This document shows positions 1 to 8,626 of a stretch of DNA of 64,000 bases, in pieces. Under the pieces are notes generated by a model. That model saw only the letters and a program-made list of their open reading frames with translations. It was not told where the DNA came from and searched no databases. How positions within the stretch are numbered: position 1 is the first letter of the stretch; every line of letters starts with the position of its first letter. The stretch lies in NCBI RefSeq assembly GCF_016808095.1, contig NC_068974.1, forward strand, positions 1,860,001 through 1,924,000, read 5' to 3'. The stretch comes from Vigna angularis. Lineage: Eukaryota; Streptophyta; Magnoliopsida; Fabales; Fabaceae. Position numbers and translations under genes: made by a program.

Positions 1-951
1 ATACATTGGTTTGTCTGACTACTCTATTTGTCATCATGTAAAATTCGAGTTGTTATATTTCTTTAGTGTAGATGACAGGATCTTGCGCAAAAATCATTTG
101 GCCGATGTGAGCCTACCGTTCAAAGAAACCTAGGGATGTTCTCTAGGAACCACTAGTTCAACACCGAGCAGGTCGGTCGTTCCTGCCGCCTAGCACACCT
201 GGGTACAAAAAACCCGAGCGAGACGGTCGTTCTCGTCGCCTGGAACTCCTATGTGCAAAAAATCGAGCGGGTCGGTCGTTCCCACCGCCCAACAACCCTA
301 GGGTTGAAAAACCGAGCGACAGTTGTTCTCGTCGCCTAGAACTCCTAGGTGTGAAAACCCGAGCAGGTCGGTCATTCCCGTCGCCCAGCAACCCTCGATG
401 CGAAAAACCGAGCGAGGCGATCGTTCTCGTCGCCTGGAACTTCCAGGTGCAAAAAACCGAGCGGCTTGGTCGTTCCCGCCGCCCAGCACACCTGGGTGCG
501 AAAAAACCGAGCGAGACGGTCGTTCTCATCACCCAAGGCCCCTGGGTGGTAAAAGCCGAATGGTGTGATCATAGACCATTAGTCGCCAACCGAACGGTCT
601 TGCTTGGTTAGGCAACCTGCCTTGTGAAGTGGTTAGTATAATCATCCGCATTCTTTTTACAGTTCAAATTCAATTATTATTCCTCAGTGCAGGTAAATAG
701 ACACGATTGGTTACCGATAAACATGAGAAAAGGTTCTAAAAGAACTCTCATCAACCACCACTCAGTTTAGAAAAAGTTTCAAAAAGAGAACTTCTCTAGC
801 ATCTTGCCATTAACCATTCGGTTCAGCCTTGCCAGGTGAACAACAATCTAAAAGCACACTACTCAATATAGCGAATACAACCTCCCTCAAACTCATAAGT
901 CCTATAGTTAATCATGGCTAAAGTCGAACGATTAACTCGGACATGGGGGCA
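1..951 (+). mobile_element. 3' internal region of a plus-strand LTR retrotransposon
   Basis: No credible coding frame is present. The stretch holds a GC-rich tandem array (165-562) and then non-coding sequence with repeated CGAACGG/ACCATTCGG motifs. It ends in a purine-rich tract with a GGGGGC core (941-950) directly before TGTATCAG, as a polypurine tract precedes a 3' LTR. A tandem array between the coding part and the 3' LTR is known from Tat-lineage Ty3/gypsy elements, so that lineage is inferred. The rest of the element lies left of the window. Confidence 0.55.
165..562. repeat. 49-bp tandem array, 8 units of two alternating subtypes
   Basis: About eight units of 47-50 bp, each starting CGAGC(G/A) and ending in an A-rich run. 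Units alternate between a form with GGTCGGTCGTTCCCGCCGCC and a form with GAGACGGTCGTTCTCGTCGCC, so the higher-order period is about 98 bp. The short ORFs on both strands here are by-products of the GC-rich repeat. Confidence 0.85.
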
Positions 952-1510
952 TGTATCAGATATAGTGTATATCGAACGGTTATTAATTGTTAACCATTCG
1001 GTCACCACCACAACAATGGTCAACCAGGCCATCATCCACTACATTAACTAAGGTCAACCAGGTCGAATGGTTTTTGGGCAAGCATTTAAGTTATTGGGCC
1101 AATGGTCCAGTAGAAGATAAAATAATCAAGGATATCTGATTAACGATCTAATTAAAGATATTGATAGGCAGTTTATGAGCAACCAACTGGATTTTAAGGT
1201 AAGTCTGTTTATATTTTATTGGGCCTGTGTCAGTTTAGGGTCCATGGGACAAATTATAAATACAAAGCCAGGGCCAAAAGCCAAGTACGTTCAATTGAGC
1301 GTCAGAGCACTTTTTGTAGGTACCTCTCCCTCTGATCCAAAGCGATAACCGAGCGGTCAAGAGTACAACCGATCGGAGCTGGCGACAACCTAGCGGGCAT
1401 ATTGGAGGCCACCGAGCGGTCCAAACTGAGGACAAGCGAGCGGAGCACTCGATTCCAGCGTCGGAAAGCAGCAAAGCCACGTCAGAAAAGGTTAGTCTCT
1501 CGGTCCAACA
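952..1510 (+). mobile_element. Probable 3' LTR, plus orientation
   Basis: Begins TGTATCAG directly after a polypurine-like tract and plausibly ends at GGTCCAACA. TATAAATAC at 1255-1263 would be the U3 promoter. The GC-rich part after it, with repeated CGAGCGG motifs, would be R/U5. No target-site duplication can be tested because the 5' end is outside the window. The 3' boundary is approximate. Confidence 0.5.
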
Positions 1511-1544
1511 AATTCATACTGAAACAAGGAGGACGGGCAGAACA

Positions 1545-2090
1545 AAGATGAATGAGGGGCCTCCTGGGGTACTGGGGTTTTTTTATTTTAATTTTTACAA
1601 CTAACATTGTAAATGGTCCGCTCGGTAAACATGGTTTTTAGTAATAGACCATCGTGTTTACCAATCAACCTTTTTCTTATGCCCTTGTACATATCCAATG
1701 AAGCTATTATTTTGCAGCCTTCAATTCATGGTTTTTTTTTTTTATATCTTCGTTTGGTTACAAAATTGGTTATACTTTTTCTACTTTATCAGATCGTTGG
1801 GTTCCCGAAATTCACTTGGAACATTTCTTAGATTGTATGATAATGCGATGAGAGTTCACTTTGAAACGTTCTTCATCAATTAGGTCTAACTCATTAATTA
1901 TTAATAAATAATTTTTATTATTTTCATTAATTATCCATTAATGACTTTACTTGCTCTAATACTCATTAATGAATTTAATTGTTCTAATATCTATTAAAGA
2001 CTTAAATTACTCTGGTTTGTTATTGGTTAATTAACGCTTCTTATCGATAGATCATACTGTAGTTGGATGATCGGTCACCCTATTTTTGAC
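1545..2090 (-). mobile_element. Remnant of Tat-like gypsy element, duplication copy A (gag-pol deleted)
   Basis: 1545-1885 aligns base by base with 14093-14437, the region just after the antisense ORF of the copy-B element. 1886-2080 aligns with 21390-21595, the U3 part of that element's LTR. The roughly 7 kb lying between these two parts in copy B is absent here. The junction falls at a shared CAAT within or next to the first 89-bp repeat unit. The remnant meets the same protease downstream flank in both copies, so the insertion predates the duplication. Confidence 0.8.
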
Positions 2091-2393
2091 CAAGAGATTG
2101 TATTAGCATTATCAGCTTTAGGTTTAAGAGTTGACATTGGAATTCAAAACTGGTAATAGCTAGAAGCCCTATAATGCTGTATTATTTCTGATAGAAAATG
2201 CCTCCAAACCCATCTGGGCAAATTAAAAACAAGTCCTTTCTCAACATTAGTCTGTTCATTCGTTGGCAAAGGTTCTCAACATTTTTGTTTTCACTCATTA
2301 TCTGTTATCAATAATAAAAATTGAACAAAATGAGTTAAAATATATATTTTTATTTTCAGTCCACTGAAAGATACTAAGTAAAACAAGCAACAA

Positions 2394-3671
2394 TCACTGG
2401 TTAGTACAGTCTGTGGGTTTGAAGGAGACTCTTTTCTTTTCTAGGTCATAGCCAACCAAAAGGTTTATCTGAGCCAAGTTCCCAAAGATGGCAAGTTTAC
2501 TTGACATGAAAGCCAAGCACACTACCCTTTCTTCGATTTCAACAAACGTGTTGACAGCATTTAACTTCACATCTGCGCCTCTAAAATGTGCCACGATCAC
2601 TGGTGCTTTCAGATCATGAAAACTGCTTTCAAAGCAAAGGCTCAACTGCTTAGATGGATCCTTAACACGTTTTAACTTAACTTCATGTACCACTGCTGAT
2701 TCCAGCTTTGAGTAAACATCATCTGGCAAAAGAGTGAGTGGTGTACCTGAGTCAATTATTATATTTCTCCCTCCATCAGACTCAGACGAGGAGCTTCCAA
2801 ACTTTATTCTCTTGTTTCCAACACTGAATGCTTCCAATGTTAGGTAGTAAAATACTGGTCCAAGTGAGAGCATTGGAGTTGATACGGTCCCTTTCCCAGA
2901 AACCACAGCAGCATCTCCAAAATTGAGTCTGCTAGAAGTATTAGACGTTGATGCCAAACAATAGGAAAATTTTCCACCAATTGAAGAACCCAATTGAGAT
3001 ATCAATGACACAGGTCCTCTTCCAAGGCCAACTACACCAGAACCCTTCCCGTCAAAGGACACAGTGTTGTTTCGTCCACATCCTATGACAGTTCTTGGAA
3101 ATTGGATTGAAGAGCCATTGGTGGAGTCTAACGTGAGGATCTCCTCACTAAGATCTCCTTGTGACTGTGACCCATCACCATAGGAAATGGTATATTCACA
3201 ATTGTCTCCATCTTTAGTGGTACCTTTCACTGATTTACATATTCTAGAAGAGTAAGAAAGGGTTCTATATGTGCTGGATTTTGAAGGGTCAAACATTGGA
3301 GTGGTTTGGTTGTAACATGTTTTACAAGGTTTACACTGCAACCAAGTTATGTCACTTCCTGTATCAGCAATACCATAAACTTGAAATGGTGGGGTTCCAA
3401 CTGAATAGCTCAAAAGGTATTCAACATCATTTTGTGTTAAATTGGCCCTAGGTGTGTTTTGGTTGAAATGATTGGCACGATTAATGGAACGACGCACTGC
3501 ATTAGAAACTCGTTGGAATTGAGTTTCTGTGGGACGATGCAACGGTGATTTTGATGAGTCACGGTGGATGATTTCTACACTGAACCCACCTTTGTGAGCC
3601 TCTAAAGAAGAGATGCTGTGAAGAGACAGCAGAATAAGAATTAGGATTGAGGAACGTGACATTGTTGTCAT
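2394..3671 (-). CDS. CDR1-like atypical aspartic protease, copy A
   Basis: Secreted pepsin-type (A1) aspartic endopeptidase of the plant atypical/nepenthesin-like group that includes Arabidopsis CDR1, an apoplastic protease linked to defence signalling. Single exon, 425 residues from the ATG at 3671; an in-frame extension further upstream would need a TTG start. It has a hydrophobic signal peptide (about residues 1-25), the prodomain motif EIIHRDS, the first catalytic motif DTGS (103-106), a cysteine-rich insert (WLQCKPCKTC), YGDGSQSQGD, and the second catalytic motif DSGT (307-310). That motif is followed by Pro where the plus-strand paralogue has Thr. The C-terminal GYDLEKKRVSFKPTDC is typical of the family. 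Both aspartates are present, so activity is plausible; the substrate is unknown. The nearest relative in the window is at 25433-26713. Confidence 0.9.
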   Translation of the reverse strand: MTTMSRSSILILILLSLHSISSLEAHKGGFSVEIIHRDSSKSPLHRPTETQFQRVSNAVRRSINRANHFNQNTPRANLTQNDVEYLLSYSVGTPPFQVYGIADTGSDITWLQCKPCKTCYNQTTPMFDPSKSSTYRTLSYSSRICKSVKGTTKDGDNCEYTISYGDGSQSQGDLSEEILTLDSTNGSSIQFPRTVIGCGRNNTVSFDGKGSGVVGLGRGPVSLISQLGSSIGGKFSYCLASTSNTSSRLNFGDAAVVSGKGTVSTPMLSLGPVFYYLTLEAFSVGNKRIKFGSSSSESDGGRNIIIDSGTPLTLLPDDVYSKLESAVVHEVKLKRVKDPSKQLSLCFESSFHDLKAPVIVAHFRGADVKLNAVNTFVEIEERVVCLAFMSSKLAIFGNLAQINLLVGYDLEKKRVSFKPTDCTNQ

Positions 3672-3712
3672 CAAAGTCTTCAAATTTGTAATATTAGCAC
3701 ATTCCTAGTCAC

Positions 3713-3720
3713 AATTTATA
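3713..3720 (-). promoter_or_regulatory. TATA-like box of protease copy A
   Basis: Minus-strand TATAAATT about 42-49 bp before the ATG, conserved at the same place in copy B (26755-26762). Only about 150 bp of the ancestral upstream region remains next to the gene before the insertion at 3836. Confidence 0.55.
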
Positions 3721-4415
3721 AGGTCTTAGTGATACATTCACGTTTGTTGAAGCGTGTGTGAGAACAAATTTGACAACCACTGAAGACGCGGATTGAAAGG
3801 TCGTGTTTCATACTAACCTCATTGGTGTTTTAGTTCTGAAAAATGATTCACACCTACATTCTTTTAATTTTATTTGAGACCATTTTTGTTTATTTTTTAC
3901 TTTCTTCTTTCTTAAAAAAAATACACACATAAATTTTTACATTCATTTGTCTTTATTCCTTTTTTATCTTTTTTTTCTTAAAAAAATATAAAAGTTTACA
4001 CTTTTATAACTATTTTATCTTTGGATCGCGATATTCTAACAATGCAATTTTGACAAAAAATTGACAACGTTACGTGTCAAAAGGCTATTGGATTATTTAA
4101 AATATTTTTTTTTTCGTTAAAGTTGACAATGAATTTGGCTTCCGAAAATGTCCCTCTCATTTTTGTTTTCATTCTTCTCCACTGTTGCATTTTGGTTTTC
4201 ATTTTGTGTGTGTTTTCTCTCCTTTCTCTTTTTCTCTCTCATGAAGGAAGCTTCATCTTCTCCGGCGAGACTCCGGTGAAGCAATGGAAAGCTCCGGTAA
4301 CAAGGTATTTTCTTTTCCCTTTCCATTTTTCGTTTCCCATTTTCCATTTCCCCTTTTTTCCTTTTCACTTACTCCATTTTCATCCTCTCTTTAACCTCTG
4401 TCATCGTTCCCTCTC

Positions 4416-4556
4416 CTTTCTCTCTCCAAGCTTTCTCCTTTCTCTCTTCAAGCTTTCTCCTTTCTCTCTTAAAGCTCACTCCTTTCTCTCTTCAAGCCTT
4501 CTCCTTTCTCTCTTCAAGCTCTCTCCTTTCTCCCTTCAAGCTTTCTTTTTTCTCTT
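4416..4556. repeat. 22-bp pyrimidine-rich tandem array
   Basis: About six imperfect copies of TCTCTCTTCAAGCTTTCTCC-type units. The lack of purines leaves long frames open on both strands, which are not genes. Confidence 0.8.
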
Positions 4557-5282
4557 TCGTTTCTATTTATTTTAGCTTCATCTTCTTCGGCGAGGCAACC
4601 CAGCGAGAAACATGTTCTCCTTTATATTGATTTTGTTGTGGAAAATGGAAAACTCCGGTGACTTCGGTGATGAGAGCAAGATATCTCCACTATTCCTTTT
4701 CCCCTTTCGCGTTTTCCCTTTCCCCTTTTCCACTTCCTCTTTCCCATTTTCCATTTAGCCTTTCCCCTTTCCTCTTTGCCAATTTGTGTTTCTTGTTTTG
4801 TTAATTATTTTTTGGATTGTTCTAACATGAATTTTTTTTATGCAGTTGTGTGTGCAACATTCTTTCAAAACCAAGTTTGTTGATGTTTTGAATGGAAGAT
4901 TGACTCATGAGGAGAGGAATGTCTACTTGATAAAATTATGGAATGTCCACTTTCCAATCATGCTGACGTTAATATTTTAAAAAATTATTATAATAGATTG
5001 TATTGAACATTTCCAATTCACAACATATTTTTTCAATGTTAATATTCATGGATTGAACCAAAATATGTTCTCATCATAGAATGTTAATGGATTTGATACA
5101 CATGACTATTAAACTCACTCAACCATCTCAAAAATTTGAAAAAAGTCACCAAAAACACAGGCAAAACCATCATGGGGAGTCCAGTTGAACTACCTTGGTT
5201 TAAACACCTATAAAAGCCCCTGTCAATCAATTACAGTGACAAAAATAGAAAAAAATCACCCATAGGGACAGAAAAATGACCT

Positions 5283-5454
5283 TGGGGAGTGCTGTTCATC
5301 CAGGTGGGGAGTATAGTTGAAGTTTCTGTACAAATGACAATTTTTTCTCTGGTAATCGATTACAGGGGTCTTGTAATCGATTACCAGAGAAAAAATTGTC
5401 ATTTGTACAGAAACTTCAACTGTACTCCCCACCTGGATGAACAATACTCCCCAT
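5283..5454. repeat. Near-perfect hairpin 1 with TAATCGATTA near the apex
   Basis: Two arms of about 83 nt read inward to a loop of a few bases near 5366-5369. Each arm carries GTTCATCCAGGTGGGGAGT, AAGTTTCTGTACAAATGAC and GGTAATCGATTAC. Only a few mismatches are visible, so an RNA from either strand would fold into a long duplex. Confidence 0.9.
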
Positions 5455-5711
5455 GCTCTAAGAGGGAAAGATATACGTATAAGATAACATGCTGTCAACT
5501 TTGACCTTTGTTGACAATTTTAATCATAAATTTTTCCACAGACCTCCAAATGATGTGATTCTTTTTTTATTAGATAGTAGACTCAAAAAAATTTCCAATG
5601 ACTACTAATTTATAACTTTTGGACATCTGAGTAGGTGTAGTTAATTCCTTAAAGTTAACGTTTTATATATTTCTACCACCTCTGACTTTTGCTGGTTGTT
5701 TTCCTCAAAAC

Positions 5712-5817
5712 TTTCTCCACCGAACTCCAAATGAGTTGATTCTTGTTTTGTTGGAAAGCTCTTTGAGTCTAGATTCCAACAAAACAAGAATCAAGTCATT
5801 TGGAGTTCGGTGGAGAA
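5712..5817. repeat. Hairpin 2 inside the MULE
   Basis: Inverted repeat with arms containing CTCCACCGAACTCCAAATGA and TTCTTGTTTTGTTGGAA, separated by about 20 nt. Confidence 0.85.
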
Positions 5818-5860
5818 ATTTAAGAACAAAACAAGTAGCAAAGGTCAGAAAAACAGAGTT

Positions 5861-6030
5861 GGGGAGCAGTGTTCATCTAGCTCGGGAGTACAGTTGAAGT
5901 TTCTGTACAAATTACCCTTTTTCCTCTGGTAATCGATTACAAGACCCCTGTAATCGATTACCAAAGGAAAATGGGTATTTTGTACAGAAACTTCAACTGT
6001 ACTCCCTAGCTATATGAACATTACTCCCCA
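5861..6030. repeat. Hairpin 3, a diverged sister of hairpin 1
   Basis: Inverted repeat centred near 5945 with the same order of blocks as hairpin 1: GGGAGTACAGTTGAAGTTTC, TGTACAAA and GGTAATCGATTAC. It has more mismatches. The two are probably duplicates of one fold-back unit. Confidence 0.85.
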
Positions 6031-6211
6031 TTCTCTATTTTTGTTGAATTTTTCATTTTTTGAGATGGGTGAGTGAGTTAAATGTTATTGGGTGTGCTCC
6101 CTGCACCAATAATGAGGTTAGGTCATTGATTTCTTCACAAAAAGTGTCCATTTAGGTGGTTTTCTCCAACTGAGGTGAGGTGCATGATCATTGTTTGTTC
6201 GTCATCATTAA

Positions 6212-6780
6212 CACAGGACTGATGTTGTGGTAATCGATTACAGGGAGCTGGTAATCAATTACCAGTGGAAAAATCCCCTTGTGTACCAAAAGTTGAGGAG
6301 TGCTACCCAAACATGGCCGAAGCACTCCCCAACAGTCATGACGACTGTGTTTTCAAGGTTTTGTGGATTGATCCCCCCTGTTGGTCATGGTGTAAGGCGT
6401 CCACAACAAGCAATTTCAACTTTGGTGAGTCCTATGTAGATGGAAGACCCACGAAGGGTGTTTATAGGTTGAGAGGTAAGGTTCTGCACCATTGACACAG
6501 GAATGATGCACTTGTAATCGATTACAGGGACCCTATAATCGATTACCAGTGGAAAAATCACCTTTTGTACCAAAAGTTAAGGAGTGCTACCCAGACATGG
6601 CTGAAGCACTCCCCAGCAGTCCTGACGACTGTGTTTTCAAGTTTTTATGGATTGATCCCCCCTGTTGGCCATGGTTTAAGGTGTCCATAACAAGAAATTT
6701 CAAGTTTGGTCAATCCTATGTGGATGGAAGACCAAGTAAAGGTGTTTCTAGGTCGAGAGGTGAGGTCATGTACCCTTCAA
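6212..6780. repeat. Tandem duplication, 284-bp unit, two copies plus the start of a third
   Basis: The block beginning at TAATCGATTACAGGGA (6231) recurs at 6515 with about 90% identity, including AGTGGAAAAATC, GTACCAAAAGTT and GACGACTGTGTTTTCAAG. A third start, ACAGGAATGATGCACTTGTA, is at 6781. Each unit has its own short TAATCGATTA inverted repeat. Confidence 0.85.
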
Positions 6781-7469
6781 ACAGGAATGATGCACTTGTA
6801 ACCAAAGAGGAAGGAACAATGCACCTAAGCGACGAAGGAGCAACGATGCCAGCGGAAAAACGAGAGCTTTGGAGAAATGGCGCACAGAAAGCACTTCAAT
6901 GGCGCAGAGAGAGAGAGACGACTTCCTCCAAAGACACTGGTGGACCCAAGCGACGGACGAACAACGGTGGACAGAGACACCACTTCAATGACGGAGAGAG
7001 TTTCAAAGGAAGGAACTTCAATGACGGAGATAGAGTTTTGAAGGATCTTTCGGTGAAGGGGGAGAGAAAGTTTCGAAAAGGGGGAGAGAGAGTTTCGAAA
7101 AGGGGGAAAGAGAGTTTCGAAAAGGAGGAAAGAGACTTTCGCAGGGTTAGGTTTCAGAAATTAAAAAGCGCCAAAAAGTTTCTAAAAATTATTCCAAAAA
7201 TGTCCTCCAAAACAAAATGAATCTCTAAAGAAAATTTAATAAAAATAACCAATGACAGTGAGACACGTGTTGTTGTCAAATTGTTGTCAAAAATCTGTTG
7301 TTGAAGAAACGTTTTCCTTTATCTTTATACTGCCGGTCAAATGAATGTAAAATTATGTCATAGTACCATTACTTTTCTTGAAAAAATACAAAAGTTTACA
7401 CTTTTATGTCCTTTCTATCATTTTACTTTGTGTCAAATGAATGTAAATTGTGTTATGATACCATTACTC

Positions 7470-8525
7470 TTTAGTTTTATGTATAAAATTTAAAAGTGAC
7501 AATAAAATTATTAAATTTTAAAGTTTATTTTTATTTCTATATTATTATATAAAGATAATTATTCTTTTTTATATATATATATATATTAGTTTTATCCTTA
7601 TTGTTTTTGTTTTTAAATTATAATTGCTTTATGAATTTGATTTTTTAGAATGGCTAGTTTTTACAGTTTTTTTATTTTATATTTTTAAAATTTAACCATA
7701 TTTTAAAACAAAAATAATTATTTAAAATAAAAATATACCAACAAGATAAATAAAAATCACTTTTAATAAAATTTTAAACACTATCTGTATTTATTTTTAT
7801 AATTAAAATAATAATAATTTCATTATTTATTTTTATCATCATAAAAGGAAAATAAAATTTGCTTAAAACTTTAATTTAAAATTTAAATTTTTTTATATTC
7901 GAAATTTCAATATATTTTGATTCTTAAATTTAAAAATAATGAATATGATTTTTTAATTAAATGAACTTAAATTTTTTTATAATTAAAACATATTAATATT
8001 TGAGTTATTTATATTATTTTAATAAAATTTTACTTTAATATTTACTGAAAAATACTTTTAACATATAAAAACAATTTAACGTAATTGACTTAAATATATA
8101 TATTTATTATTTTTAAAATTTAGAAACTAAAATATGTTAAAATTTTAGAATCAAATTTTAATTTGTTATAACAATTTAAATAATAATAGCATACTTAACT
8201 CTTCTTTATATAAAGCACTTAGAACATAAGACAGTTGTGAGAATTATTCAACATATAATTTAATTTAAATAAACATATCTATTAATTAATACCATTTCTA
8301 TTCATCTTCTCAATTGAAAACAGCTCATTTGCTTAGCTATATATAAATATATTACATTTATTGAAAATAATCTTGTTTAATTTGACTTTTTATTACGTTT
8401 AATAAAATTTTAAATAATAATTAAGAAAAGCAGTTGTTTTTTATAAAACTATAAAAAAATGTTAATAAAGTTTAACGAATAAAAAATTAATATTTAATTA
8501 CGTAGTCAACTTAAGTATATATCAT
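7470..8525. other. AT-rich distal upstream region, duplication copy A
   Basis: Non-coding and very AT-rich. It aligns with 26886-28050 in copy B, for example at TTTTATGTATAAAA, ATTCATCTTCTCA and TTTAATTACGTAG. It marks the far end of the segmental duplication; homology fades near 8525 and 28050. The roughly 100 bp to 8626 show nothing recognisable. Confidence 0.75.
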
Positions 8526-8626
8526 GTTTCATAAATACAATAAATAGTTGGTCCATTTAATATAGAATATATTTATTATTTTATTTAATAAATACATTAC
8601 AAAAAAGAAATAAATTAGATGTATGC

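Larger units (their letters stand above)
4023..7317. mobile_element. Non-autonomous Mutator-like element (MULE), 3295 bp
   Basis: Flanked by a perfect 9-bp direct repeat TTTATCTTT (4014-4022 and 7318-7326), the duplication length typical of Mutator elements. The ends form diverged inverted repeats of about 90 bp; both start GGA and share TTTTGACAA, TTGACAAC and ACGTGTC. No transposase is present. Inside are a pyrimidine-rich block with CTCCGGCGAG motifs, a 22-bp tandem array, three strong hairpins with TAATCGATTA cores and a 284-bp tandem duplication. The long plus-strand frame 6549-7220 runs through this repeat into purine-rich sequence and is not considered a gene. Acquired host sequence (Pack-MULE) is possible but unproven. 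Confidence 0.85.
3836..7469. mobile_element. MITE-like insertion in the promoter of copy A, split by a MULE
   Basis: Copy B reads straight through at 26878-26895, while copy A is interrupted. TTTAGTT occurs on both sides (3829-3835 and 7470-7476). Without the nested MULE the inserted sequence is about 333 bp (3836-4022 plus 7327-7469). It contains direct near-repeats of AAAAGTTTACACTTTTAT and a weak terminal inverted match around CACACCTACATTC / CACAATTTACATTC. The boundaries come from the paralogue; the superfamily is uncertain. Confidence 0.75.

Noticed and set aside
165..562. CRISPR-like array
   Set aside because: Units are contiguous tandem repeats without unique spacers, in a plant genome.
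158..611. Long Arg/Ser-rich ORFs on both strands
   Set aside because: They lie wholly in the 49-bp GC-rich tandem array; their protein repeats follow the DNA period.
4117..4575. Phe/Leu/Ser-rich ORF of 150 residues
   Set aside because: Pyrimidine-rich low-complexity DNA inside the MULE lacks stops by composition; no domain or codon bias.
6549..7220. Plus-strand ORF of 223 residues in the MULE
   Set aside because: It starts inside a 284-bp tandem duplication and ends in GGGGGAGAGAG repeats; the first repeat copy does not keep the same frame over its length.
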